DNA of 64,000 nucleotides, from NCBI GenBank assembly GCA_963457665.1, contig OY735233.1, positions 22,589,928 through 22,653,927 of the forward strand, written 5' to 3'. The DNA comes from Thysanoteuthis rhombus (Eukaryota > Mollusca > Cephalopoda > Oegopsida > Thysanoteuthidae). The stretch's first letter is position 1; the number at the start of each line of letters is the position of its first letter. The notes under the pieces were generated by a model. It was not told the DNA's origin and searched no databases. It worked only from the letters and a program-made list of their open reading frames with translations. This document shows positions 1 through 9,200 of the stretch, one piece after another. The position numbers were made by a program, and so were the translations under genes.

Positions 1-3000
1 AACCGTGCCCTGATGATGCGAACCATGTAGCCTTCAACCAGCTTGCACAGCGGATGCACCACGCTGCAGTGGAAGAAGGCGTGCTCAATAGACTCCTCCA
101 TTTCACCACAGCGTATGCACTCTGGTGAATCTACCAGACCCGCTGCAAAAAGCCGTTTGCCGACCCAGAGAGCATTCCGTATGACTAGCCAGGTGAGGGA
201 CGCCTCGTTGTTATTGAGGCACCTCAGTCCGGGCGTCCAAGGCCAGATTGAGCGAATCTCCGCCCTCGTCAAACCGATCCCCTCGATCATTTCGTCTCGA
301 ACGGACCCCCTCACTATTACCCGATATAATGCCCTCCTCGACAACGACTGGGTGTCGTTGAGGCATACCTTCACCCGAGAAAAAACTCGGAGAGCGTGTC
401 GGCATTCTCGATAGAAAGAGCATTCCGCGCGGGGTCTACGGCGGGCCTCACCCCCGTCGTCGGAATGCACGTTTCTTAAGGCTGGGAAAGCCTTCCTGGC
501 GTCTTCTTTCCAGAATTCGCCGTTCTGCTCTTCTTGCGTACACATCCGACCTAAGAAAGTCAAGCGTAAGGTATGTTGCCGAGCTATGATGTTCGGCATT
601 CCTAGGCCGCCTTCCGCAGGTTGGAGCTGACAGATCTTGCGAGATACCATAGGGTGCCTGTGACCCCAGAGGAGTCGAAACATGGCAACTTCCAACTTTC
701 GTCGGTCGGTACACGGAAGAGGGAGCACTGAAAGTCGGTAAAGGATAAGGGGGTAGATGTGAGAGACGCACACCTCGGCCCTACCCTTGAAGGAGAGCTT
801 CCTCCGAGTCCACAGATTAACTGCTTTCTCTACCTTTTCCAGTACACCCGACCAATTTTTCTCCAACTGGAGGTCGGGACCGAACCAGACGCCGAGTATC
901 TTGCACGGCCCTTCCGTCCAGGCAAAGGGACCAGGGAGAGAGCGCCCTCTCCACGAGTCCAGCAACAAGCCCTCAGACTTGCCGCAGTTGGCTTTGGCCC
1001 CTGTCACCGTCTCATACCTTTGGATCTCTACGCTGATTTCCCTGATCTCGGCACTGCTCGTTACAAGCAAAGTTATGTCATCAACGTAGGCGGTATACTT
1101 GACTGGCGTGTGACCACCAGGCAAGGTTAGCCCGCGCAGGACCGGGTTCGCCTTTACTTTGCGCAGGAAAGGTTCCAGCGCAAGAATGTACAGCATCGGC
1201 GAAAGTGGACAACCTTGACGAACTGATCTGGACAACTGAAAGGCTTTCGACCTCACTCCATTCACCTCCACCACCGAGCTGGGGGATGCATACAAGAGAC
1301 GAATCCAGGAGCGAAAGATCTCACCGAAGCCAGCCGCGGATAAGACGGACTCGAGAAAACGATGGTCGACCCTATCGAATGCTTTGGACTGATCTAATTT
1401 GATCAGCGCGGCTCCATTGTCGACTTTCTCAATGATCGTGCGCACCGTGTGCAGATTGTCTTGGATAGTCCGACCCTTTACAGAGCAAGTCTGCTCGGGG
1501 CCAATCAGACTCTCCAGCACAGTCTGCAGCCGGTTTGCGAGGACCTTGGCCAAAATCTTCAACTCTGTATTGAGCAGAGTTATGGGCCTGAAGTTATCTA
1601 CCCCGTCCCCTCCATCTTTGTCCTTGCATAGCAATTTCACTACCCCTCTGGTAAAGCGGCTGGGAATGCCCCCCTGCTTTAGCCAGTGGTTAAAGATCAA
1701 AGCCAGCAAGTGAACGAAAATGGGCGACAGCCTCAAATACACTTCGTAAGGCAAACCATCGATCCCCGGTGTCTTCTCCTTCTCGATGCTCTTTAACGCT
1801 TCCCGGATTTCATCCTCTGTTATGGGCCCCTCGCACCCAGCTGCTTCAGTCACCTCAAGGCGAGGAAAGTCAGCTAAATAGGCGTCGAACTGAGCCGAAT
1901 TCAGTCTAGCTTCCCTGGTGAATAGTTCCTGAAAATTGGCACGAAACACCTCACAGATACCTTCGTTTGTGGTCACAAGTCGTCCGTCCGGCGATGTGAC
2001 GCTGGAGATATGCCGACTAGACGCACTCCTAATTTCTTCTAGCCTCAGCTCATCGGCCATATTCGTTGCCTCGGGGGACATTCTTTTTAATCTAGATCTA
2101 ACTACTAGAGCTTGATCCTTCTTGGCATGCAAGGAGGCCAACTCTGCCTTAGCTATCTTAACCTGGCTAGAGTCCCCTCCCTCCACCGCCCGCTCGATCC
2201 GATCTTCTAGTGCCTTTTGTGCCGCTAGTCTCACTAGGTTGAGTCGCCTACTGTAATCGGCAGCAAAAGACCTAATTTTGTTTTTGAGGTTCCCCCAGAA
2301 TTTATTTCCCAGGATGGCCCCCGTCAGTTCCCGCTGGATTAGTGATGTTAGCTGGTCCCGAAAATCCTCCACATCCATGAGGGATGTGTTGAATTTCCAG
2401 TAACCAGACTTGAAGGGCTTAGCTATACCTAAATTCAATCGAACCCTTACTAATCTATGGTCCGAAAAGGGGACGCTATGGAAACTTGGACACTCTAAAA
2501 ACTTATGATCGACTCTTCTAGCTAAGACCCGATCGATGTAACTGGAAAGTTGCACCGAACTCGAGGTGCCACTACCAGTCCAAGTCCATACTACTTGGCG
2601 GGGGTGTTCGTTTCGGAATTTATCCACCAGGTCAAGCCTGTTGATCAAATCCCGAAACGGAATCACGTCACCATTGTTAGTTCCCTTATTTACCCCTCGG
2701 TCTATATCGGGATCAAGGACGGCATTCCAATCACCCGCTAACACTAGCCGTCTCGACGGAACTACGAACTGATCGATCCGCCGAAAGAAATCGACTCGCT
2801 CTCTCTGGCCGTTGGGCGCATAAACCCCAATCAAACGAAAAGACTCACCTCTTATGGTAACATCAACGACGCACAATCTGCCCGCCGGATCTGCATACAC
2901 AAGGGAACACATCGCATTCAAAGAATGGCTTATTAGCCAAGAGACACCTCTGGAGCGGCAATCAAAGTATGCTGAAAAGAGACGAAAATCTCGAGACAGC

Positions 3001-3146
3001 ACCCTCTCATTGTCGCTCGAAATAAAATGAGTCTCCTGTAAACAACAAATACTCACGTCGAGGTGCCGGAGGAGACGACAGAGTCTAGCTCTTCTCGACT
3101 CATTCCGGCAACCACGACCATTCAGACTTGCTAAATAGAGAGCCAT
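1..3146 (-). CDS. U1 ORF2, endonuclease/reverse transcriptase (3' partial)
   Basis: This is codons 1-1048 of the LINE ORF2; the full residue map is given under the copy at 12849-16298. The endonuclease, the RT and the C-terminal Cys/His finger (residues 1010-1027) are present, and the last 101 residues are cut off by the window edge. It is A-type at residues 154 (Lys), 191-195 (Gly-Ser-Gly-Thr-Ser), 432 (Val) and 605 (Ala), but has Ala635 like haplotypes B-E. Val854 is replaced by Ile, a change not seen elsewhere in the window. The RT motif RQGCPLSP is intact. The frame is open throughout. Confidence 0.93.
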   Translation of the reverse strand, partial: MALYLASLNGRGCRNESRRARLCRLLRHLDVSICCLQETHFISSDNERVLSRDFRLFSAYFDCRSRGVSWLISHSLNAMCSLVYADPAGRLCVVDVTIRGESFRLIGVYAPNGQRERVDFFRRIDQFVVPSRRLVLAGDWNAVLDPDIDRGVNKGTNNGDVIPFRDLINRLDLVDKFRNEHPRQVVWTWTGSGTSSSVQLSSYIDRVLARRVDHKFLECPSFHSVPFSDHRLVRVRLNLGIAKPFKSGYWKFNTSLMDVEDFRDQLTSLIQRELTGAILGNKFWGNLKNKIRSFAADYSRRLNLVRLAAQKALEDRIERAVEGGDSSQVKIAKAELASLHAKKDQALVVRSRLKRMSPEATNMADELRLEEIRSASSRHISSVTSPDGRLVTTNEGICEVFRANFQELFTREARLNSAQFDAYLADFPRLEVTEAAGCEGPITEDEIREALKSIEKEKTPGIDGLPYEVYLRLSPIFVHLLALIFNHWLKQGGIPSRFTRGVVKLLCKDKDGGDGVDNFRPITLLNTELKILAKVLANRLQTVLESLIGPEQTCSVKGRTIQDNLHTVRTIIEKVDNGAALIKLDQSKAFDRVDHRFLESVLSAAGFGEIFRSWIRLLYASPSSVVEVNGVRSKAFQLSRSVRQGCPLSPMLYILALEPFLRKVKANPVLRGLTLPGGHTPVKYTAYVDDITLLVTSSAEIREISVEIQRYETVTGAKANCGKSEGLLLDSWRGRSLPGPFAWTEGPCKILGVWFGPDLQLEKNWSGVLEKVEKAVNLWTRRKLSFKGRAEVCVSHIYPLILYRLSVLPLPCTDRRKLEVAMFRLLWGHRHPMVSRKICQLQPAEGGLGMPNIIARQHTLRLTFLGRMCTQEEQNGEFWKEDARKAFPALRNVHSDDGGEARRRPRAECSFYRECRHALRVFSRVKVCLNDTQSLSRRALYRVIVRGSVRDEMIEGIGLTRAEIRSIWPWTPGLRCLNNNEASLTWLVIRNALWVGKRLFAAGLVDSPECIRCGEMEESIEHAFFHCSVVHPLCKLVEGYMVRIIRAR

Positions 3147-3155
3147 CTTGTTAAA

Positions 3156-5384
3156 CTATTGGTGTTGCAGTCCAGACAAGAACATAGCCGGTGATAGCAC
3201 ACCGACAGCGGGTCCCATAGGATCTGTGCCCATCTCAGTTTTGATAGTGCTATCCAGGGACACGCCGCCGACGTGCCTAGGGAACGTTAGCTTAACTGCT
3301 CTATAAAGGGAGGGGTGCATGAAAACAGGGACCCTCCCTGAGCAAAAGTTTTTCAGTTTGTGGAGGTCTGGATGATGCCAGACAGCCAGCGGTGATGACA
3401 TTTTAAATGCTGAATTCGCCTCTTTTAACATGTCCCACACCTGCCGTGAGGTGTCACCGACCCGGACCACAGTCAGTACTTTCTTTAGCCCTGGGAACAA
3501 GGTAGGGTCCTCCACATCACGTCTTCCGGGTTCGACGAACCGGAAGTTGTGGAGGACCTTTAAATCCCTCAGGGCCTGCTGCTGGAGCTTGGTTTTTTCG
3601 AGAATGTCCGGGTCGACACGGCAGATGTGGACCCCTCTCTTGTGTCTAGTTTTCTTTTCTTTTTTGGTGGGCTCGCCGGTATCACCCCCGGCTGGGCTTC
3701 TCGGCCTCTTTTGTGAGGCCGATTGTGTAGGTGACATGGGTGTGCTTGTTGTTGTTGTTGCTGATGTTGGTGTTGTTGCTGGTGTTGTTGCTGGTGATGC
3801 TGACGGTGTTATTTTTGGGGAAGGTTTTGGTGTGGCTGCTGGTGTTGTTGTTGTAGAGGGAGGAATCATAATCAATGGCGGAGGCGGCGGCGGAGGTAGC
3901 GGTGATGTGGGCGGTAATGGTGGTGTAGGGGATAGTATTTGTTTTTCAGGAGTTTTCAGGGGGGTAGATTTTTTTTTCAATATAGTTAGTTTTGGTTTTT
4001 CTGGGGTTGATTTTTTTGTGGGTGGACTTTGTAATGTTTTTGGGGAGGGCGGAGGGGTAACCCTCCCTGCTGGCTGCCTGGACTTTAGCTGCTGGAGTAG
4101 TGCCGCCGCCTTTTCCTTCCCTATTCGTCCCGGACTAGCGTAACCCCCCACTCTAGCCCGTTCCGCATAAGACTGCGGGGTCTCTCCTTGGGGACTGTCG
4201 GTGTCGGTTCGCATTGGGATATGTGGCAACAGGGGTACCTCTATTTGGGCCTTCTTCCCACTACGACCTACTACCTGCCACTCCCCCTCCGTCTTCTCTT
4301 TTTGTGTCACCACCTTTGGTGACGGAGTCGACGGTTTAGGTGAGGGGAGACTTTTACCTCTCCCGGCATCTGACTGGATTCCTCCAGTCATGGCAGTAGG
4401 CGAGACTACGGGAGCCTCCTTTTGGGCGGTAACAGAAACTAAGTGGGAAGGGTCTTGCGTCAGGCTGGACGGTTTTTTTTTGCAGATAGCGGCGAGGTGA
4501 CCAGCCTCCCCGCATATCCAGCAGACTGGCCTCCTACCTTTGACGATAAGAGGCAGTCGCCTCCGACCACCTATGTCCAAATAGTTGGGAATGGCCAGGA
4601 ACGCCTTCCTGTCGATCATAAGATCAAAACGCCACTCCCCACGCATCGTGTCGAAGTCAACCGAGACAATTTCTCCGTATTTCAGGAGAAAAGCCCCGAT
4701 ATGTTCCCCGAGCACGAAGCTGGGCACCTCATGTGCAATTACCCGGGTCCTTCTCCGGCCGAGATACTCAACACGAATGTAATGCTCCTTTGTTTGGAGC
4801 TCTCGGCGCAGGAGATCTGAACAGTCCTGTTCAGTGGGCAACAACACGTCCCACATCGCAAAGCCATCGCCTTTTACAACTTGTTTGGCTTTGATTCCCA
4901 AGCTTGCCAGTGCTTTCAACACTATGTCTTTATTTGACCGGACAATTCGGTTTGACTTCTTGTCGACCAAAAAGACGGACACCATTTTTTTCTCAATGTC
5001 TTTCAATTCGACCAAGTCCACCAGTAAGCCATCCTCTTTTACGAGGTGACTGTATGTCTGGCAACGCTTGACGAATTCCGCCACATTGACTGCACTAATT
5101 ACGGGAGGGGATGACCAAACGTTAGGAGAGTCCCCACTTGTCTTTTCTTGTTGTTGTTGTTGTTGTCCCGCCGGAATCGGCGAGTCAGTATTTTCCCCCT
5201 TCCCTTCATGGACGGGGGATTTTTTCATGTCTGTGTTCTTTTCAGGTGTGCTGTTTGTCTGTGTTTTTTTTGTTCTGTCATGTTTCTTTTTGTTCTTCTT
5301 CCCTATTTTAGGGGGTGTGGATGTGCCCCCGCCCTCCCCCTTATCGGGGGAAGCAAACAAGGCCCTCCTGGCCTCGTCGGCCAT
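3156..5384 (-). CDS. U1 ORF1, CCHC zinc-knuckle nucleic-acid-binding protein
   Basis: This 742-residue protein is the first ORF of the LINE and presumably coats the element RNA. Residues 1-95 are Lys/Ser/Thr/Gly-rich with a run of six Gln at 74-79. Residues about 98-285 form a globular, possibly RRM-like region. A single zinc knuckle CX2CX4HX4C uses Cys288, Cys291, His296 and Cys301. Residues about 340-560 are low-complexity Pro/Ser/Thr with an eight-proline run near 496. A basic cluster (KRPR, KKEKK, RHKRG, 559-584) may be a nuclear signal. Residues 585-742 form a conserved C-terminal domain I do not recognise. Length and layout resemble the roughly 82 kDa ORF1 protein of Tx1 elements. The start is the first in-frame ATG after an in-frame TAA. 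A tight 9-nt spacer separates it from ORF2. Confidence 0.88.
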   Translation of the reverse strand: MADEARRALFASPDKGEGGGTSTPPKIGKKNKKKHDRTKKTQTNSTPEKNTDMKKSPVHEGKGENTDSPIPAGQQQQQQEKTSGDSPNVWSSPPVISAVNVAEFVKRCQTYSHLVKEDGLLVDLVELKDIEKKMVSVFLVDKKSNRIVRSNKDIVLKALASLGIKAKQVVKGDGFAMWDVLLPTEQDCSDLLRRELQTKEHYIRVEYLGRRRTRVIAHEVPSFVLGEHIGAFLLKYGEIVSVDFDTMRGEWRFDLMIDRKAFLAIPNYLDIGGRRRLPLIVKGRRPVCWICGEAGHLAAICKKKPSSLTQDPSHLVSVTAQKEAPVVSPTAMTGGIQSDAGRGKSLPSPKPSTPSPKVVTQKEKTEGEWQVVGRSGKKAQIEVPLLPHIPMRTDTDSPQGETPQSYAERARVGGYASPGRIGKEKAAALLQQLKSRQPAGRVTPPPSPKTLQSPPTKKSTPEKPKLTILKKKSTPLKTPEKQILSPTPPLPPTSPLPPPPPPPLIMIPPSTTTTPAATPKPSPKITPSASPATTPATTPTSATTTTSTPMSPTQSASQKRPRSPAGGDTGEPTKKEKKTRHKRGVHICRVDPDILEKTKLQQQALRDLKVLHNFRFVEPGRRDVEDPTLFPGLKKVLTVVRVGDTSRQVWDMLKEANSAFKMSSPLAVWHHPDLHKLKNFCSGRVPVFMHPSLYRAVKLTFPRHVGGVSLDSTIKTEMGTDPMGPAVGVLSPAMFLSGLQHQ

Positions 5385-5511
5385 GAAGGGAAACGAAAAA
5401 ATACAAAACTGGACAACAAAAAAGGGGACTTATCTTGTAGGACTAGAGTTTCGGGGGGGTATAACTAGTCCGTAATCCGTTCACAGTGTTCTGGACCGAA
5501 GCAGCAAACTT

Positions 5512-5535
5512 GTCTGTAAAAAATAATCAAAAAAA
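5512..5535 (-). other. Splice-acceptor-like sequence in the 5' UTR
   Basis: In sense, a T-rich tract ends in TTTTTTACAG (the AG is + 5514-5515), about 130 nt before the ORF1 ATG. It is present in all linkers. I do not see an obvious donor within the short leader. A donor-like GTAAAG lies in the preceding unit's 3' UTR. Use is unproven. Confidence 0.25.
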
Positions 5536-5592
5536 ATGTCAATAGCAGCAACAAAAAACACGTCAATCCTAGACTGAGGCGGGCCAAAATCC

Positions 5593-5694
5593 GATTAGGA
5601 ATAGAGTTGATATTTATTTTCAAAAAAATTGAAAAATTTGACATAAAGTCGGAGGGGGGAGGGGTATGAGGTTTGGTCGATTCTATTCCTTATC
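5593..5694. repeat. Imperfect inverted repeat spanning the unit junction
   Basis: The arms are 5593-5610 and 5677-5694 (18 nt, 15 pairing) around a 66-nt loop that contains AATAAATA and the small hairpin. One arm is at the start of U1, the other in the 3' UTR of U2. The same layout occurs in linkers 2-8. In linker 9 the first arm is missing, while the second arm (58233-58250) is an exact 18-nt reverse complement of 5593-5610. Confidence 0.75.
5611..5635 (-). promoter_or_regulatory. 3'-end hairpin abutting AATAAATA (U2 3' end)
   Basis: In sense, TTTTCAA pairs with TTGAAAA (+ 5629-5635 with 5617-5623) around a T5 loop, directly followed by AATAAATA (+ 5611-5618). LINE RTs of several families recognise a 3' stem-loop, and AATAAA is the usual cleavage signal, so this is a plausible 3' end. 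In U10 the third pair changes from T-A to C-G on both sides, a compensatory change. Confidence 0.5.
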
Positions 5695-5715
5695 TTATCT
5701 TAGCTAGTCTCATTC

Positions 5716-5737
5716 ACTGACCCAATCTCCCTATATA
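5716..5737 (-). promoter_or_regulatory. TATA-like and initiator-like pair in the 3' UTR
   Basis: In sense, TATATA (+ 5732-5737) is followed by TCAGT (+ 5716-5720), an arthropod-type initiator. They are about 19 nt apart, shorter than the usual 25-30, so this is weak. Both are kept in linkers 1-9. A start here would give a transcript beginning about 107 nt before the junction of the next unit. Confidence 0.2.
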
Positions 5738-6030
5738 CATCCATTCACCAAAACAACACATTTTTCCTGGTCTCTCTCATACTGCATTTACCATAACATC
5801 AGATTCTCTCTATGATGGAAAACTACTCTAAACCCATATTTACAATTTTGTGTGTGTGGGGGGGAATAAAATTGTGATGAATATTTACAAATAAAAAATG
5901 AACCCCAATGATTGATATATATTTACAAAAAAAAATAAAAAAGCGAAAACGAAATTAGTATGTGACCCCCCCACAAAAACCTAAAATGGCAGAACAGTAA
6001 GTTAACCAGACGAAAAATGGATGTCTAGAG

Positions 6031-6058
6031 AAAAAAAAAAAAAAAAAAAAAAAAAAAA
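6031..6058 (-). repeat. Poly(T) tract in sense, 28 nt
   Basis: A run of 28 A on the + strand lies in the U2 3' UTR, about 217 nt downstream of the ORF2 stop. The orientation is opposite to a normal LINE poly(A) tail. Confidence 0.95.
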
Positions 6059-6275
6059 CATCCTCTGGAAAACTTTACCTTCTGTCATCTAGAGGGGGAG
6101 GGGATGGGAATCGAAAAAAGCAAAGGACAGAAAAAAAAAGGGGGGGCTGATGATCATTCACTCTCTAGCTAAGAAACTTTTGACTAACAGAAAAAGAAAA
6201 TCTACTCTATCCTAACTTGGGCTGGGTTGACACGTTCGTATCAGTACTGCAAAATCCTTACTGACCAATAGATTT

Positions 6276-9200
6276 TCAAAAAAACCACTCTAATTCAGCA
6301 CCTTTCACTCGACACAGTCGGGCAACTCTCACCCACCTTCCGTTGAATTCCGACCAAGGGAGCCTTTCCCTCTCGACCCTGATTTTGACTTTGAGCTGAT
6401 GCCCAAAGAACGCAATCAGTTGTTCGGGAGTGAAATGCTCTCCTTCGTGGAACCCCTTCTGACGCGTCGTCCAAATCACCATTCGCATCACGCCAAGTAA
6501 GCACATTAGCACTATATGTGCGTCCTTTTCCAACGATGGGAACACATTGCTGCAGACAACACTGGCATCCAAGGCAAAAAACCGTGCCCTGATGATGCGA
6601 ACCATGTAGCCTTCAACCAGCTTGCACAGCGGATGCACCACGCTGCAGTGGAAGAAGGCGTGCTCAATAGACTCCTCCATTTCACCACAGCGTATGCACT
6701 CTGGTGAATCTACCAGACCCGCTGCAAAAAGCCGTTTGCCGACCCAGAGAGCATTCCGTATGACTAGCCAGGTGAGGGACGCCTCGTTGTTATTGAGGCA
6801 CCTCAGTCCGGGCGTCCAAGGCCAGATTGAGCGAATCTCCGCCCTCGTCAAACCGATCCCCTCGATCATTTCGTCTCGAACGGACCCCCTCACTATTACC
6901 CGATATAATGCCCTCCTCGACAACGACTGGGTGTCGTTGAGGCATACCTTCACCCGAGAAAAAACTCGGAGAGCGTGTCGGCATTCTCGATAGAAAGAGC
7001 ATTCCGCGCGGGGTCTACGGCGGGCCTCACCCCCGTCGTCGGAATGCACGTTTCTTAAGGCTGGGAAAGCCTTCCTGGCGTCTTCTTTCCAGAATTCGCC
7101 GTTCTGCTCTTCTTGCGTACACATCCGACCTAAGAAAGTCAAGCGCAAGGTATGTTGCCGAGCTACGATGTTCGGCATTCCTAGGCCGCCTTCCGCAGGT
7201 TGGAGCTGACAGATCTTGCGAGATACCATAGGGTGCCTGTGACCCCAGAGGAGTCGAAACATGGCAACTTCCAACTTTCGTCGGTCGGTACACGGAAGAG
7301 GGAGCACTGAAAGTCGGTAAAGGATAAGGGGGTAGATGTGAGAGACGCACACCTCGGCCCTACCCTTGAAGGAGAGCTTCCTCCGAGTCCACAGATTAAC
7401 TGCTTTCTCTACCTTTTCCAGTACACCCGACCAATTTTTCTCCAACTGGAGGTCGGGACCGAACCAGACGCCGAGTATCTTGCACGGCCCTTCCGTCCAG
7501 GCAAAGGGACCAGGGAGAGAGCGCCCTCTCCACGAGTCCAGCAACAAGCCCTCAGACTTGCCGCAGTTGGCTTTGGCCCCTGTCACCGTCTCATACCTTT
7601 GGATCTCTACGCTGATTTCCCTGATCTCGGCACTGCTCGTTACAAGCAAAGTTATGTCATCAACGTAGGCGGTATACTTGACTGGCGTGTGACCACCAGG
7701 CAAGGTTAGCCCGCGCAGGACCGGGTTCGCCTTTACTTTGCGCAGGAAAGGTTCCAGCGCAAGAATGTACAGCATCGGCGAAAGTGAACAACCTTGACGA
7801 ACTGATCTGGACAACTGAAAGTCTTTCGACCTCACTCCATTCACCTCCACCACCGAGCTGGGGGATGCATACAAGAGACGAATCCAGGAGCGAAAGATCT
7901 CACCGAAGCCAGCCGCGGATAAGACGGACTCGAGAAAACGATGGTCGACCCTATCGAATGCTTTGGACTGATCTAATTTGATCAGCGCGGCTCCATTGTC
8001 GACTTTCTCAATGATCGTGCGCACCGTGTGCAGATTGTCTTGGATAGTCCGACCCTTTACAGAGCAAGTCTGCTCGGGGCCAATCAGACTCTCCAGCACA
8101 GTCTGCAGCCGGTTTGCGAGGACCTTGGCCAAAATCTTCAACTCTGTATTGAGCAGAGTTATGGGCCTGAAGTTATCTACCCCGTCCCCTCCATCTTTGT
8201 CCTTGCATAGCAATTTCACCACCCCTCTGGTAAAGCGGCTGGGAATGCCCCCCTGCTTTAGCCAGTGGTTAAAGATCAAAGCCAGCAAGTGAACGAAAAT
8301 GGGCGACAGCCTCAAATACACTTCGTAAGGCAAACCATCGATCCCCGGTGTCTTCTCCTTCTCGATGCTCTTTAACGCTTCCCGGATTTCATCCTCTGTT
8401 ATGGGCCCCTCGCACCCAGCTGCTTCAGTCACCTCAAGGCGAGGAAAGTCAGCTAAATAGGCGTCGAACTGAGCCGAATTCAGTCTAGCTTCCCTGGTGA
8501 ATAGTTCCTGAAAATTGGCACGAAACACCTCACAGATACCTTCGTTTGTGGTCACAAGTCGTCCGTCCGGCGATGTGACGCTGGAGATATGCCGACTAGA
8601 CGCACTCCTAATTTCTTCTAGCCTCAGCTCATCGGCCATATTCGTTGCCTCGGGGGACATTCTTTTTAATCTAGATCTAACTACTAGAGCTTGATCCTTC
8701 TTGGCATGCAAGGAGGCCAACTCTGCCTTAGCTATCTTAACCTGGCTAGAGTCCCCTCCCTCCACCGCCCGCTCGATCCGATCTTCTAGTGCCTTTTGTG
8801 CCGCTAGTCTCACTAGGTTGAGTCGCCTACTGTAATCGGCAGCAAAAGACCTAATTTTGTTTTTGAGGTTCCCCCAGAATTTATTTCCCAGGATGGCCCC
8901 CGTCAGTTCCCGCTGGATTAGTGATGTTAGCTGGTCCCGAAAATCCTCCACATCCATGAGGGATGTGTTGAATTTCCAGTAACCAGACTTGAAGGGCTTA
9001 GCTATACCTAAATTCAATCGAACCCTTACTAATCTATGGTCCGAAAAGGGGACGCTATGGAAACTTGGACACTCTAAAAACTTATGATCGACTCTTCTAG
9101 CTAAGACCCGATCGATGTAACTGGAAAGTTGCACCGAACTCGAGGTGCCACTACCAGTCCAAGTCCATACTACTTGGCGGGGGTGTTCGTTTCGGAATTT

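Larger units (their letters stand above)
1..5610 (-). mobile_element. LINE unit U1 (haplotype A, 3' end outside window)
   Basis: U1 contains a complete 5' UTR and ORF1 and codons 1-1048 of ORF2. The last 101 codons and the 3' UTR lie beyond the window start. It is A-type at almost all markers, but has Ala rather than Asp at ORF2 position 635, which otherwise marks the B-E units. Confidence 0.9.
5385..6275 (-). other. Linker 1: U2 3' UTR (5611-6275) and U1 5' UTR (5385-5610)
   Basis: These 891 bp are non-coding. In sense order they hold the ORF2 stop, a poly(T) tract, an A+T-rich stretch with three TTGTAAATAT repeats (+ 5919-5928, 5881-5890, 5836-5845), a TATA/initiator-like pair, a small hairpin with AATAAATA, the proposed unit junction near 5611, an 18-nt inverted-repeat arm, a splice-acceptor-like sequence and the ORF1 ATG. 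A 59-codon upstream reading frame (5465-5644) crosses the junction but its frame is not kept in other units. Confidence 0.7.

Noticed and set aside
3430-4143. Open + strand frame of 237 codons opposite ORF1, rich in Gly and Val, repeated in each unit
   Set aside because: It is antisense to the Pro/Ser/Thr-rich part of ORF1, whose codon bias keeps the opposite frame open. There are no recognisable domains or start context.
5855-5975. 10-bp inverted arms TGTGGGGGGG / CCCCCCCACA in the 3' UTR as a large stem-loop
   Set aside because: The G and C runs change independently in U9 and U10 without compensation.
6622-7709. Several + strand frames of 60-125 codons opposite ORF2 in every unit
   Set aside because: They mirror a strongly supported enzyme gene and vary only as ORF2 varies.
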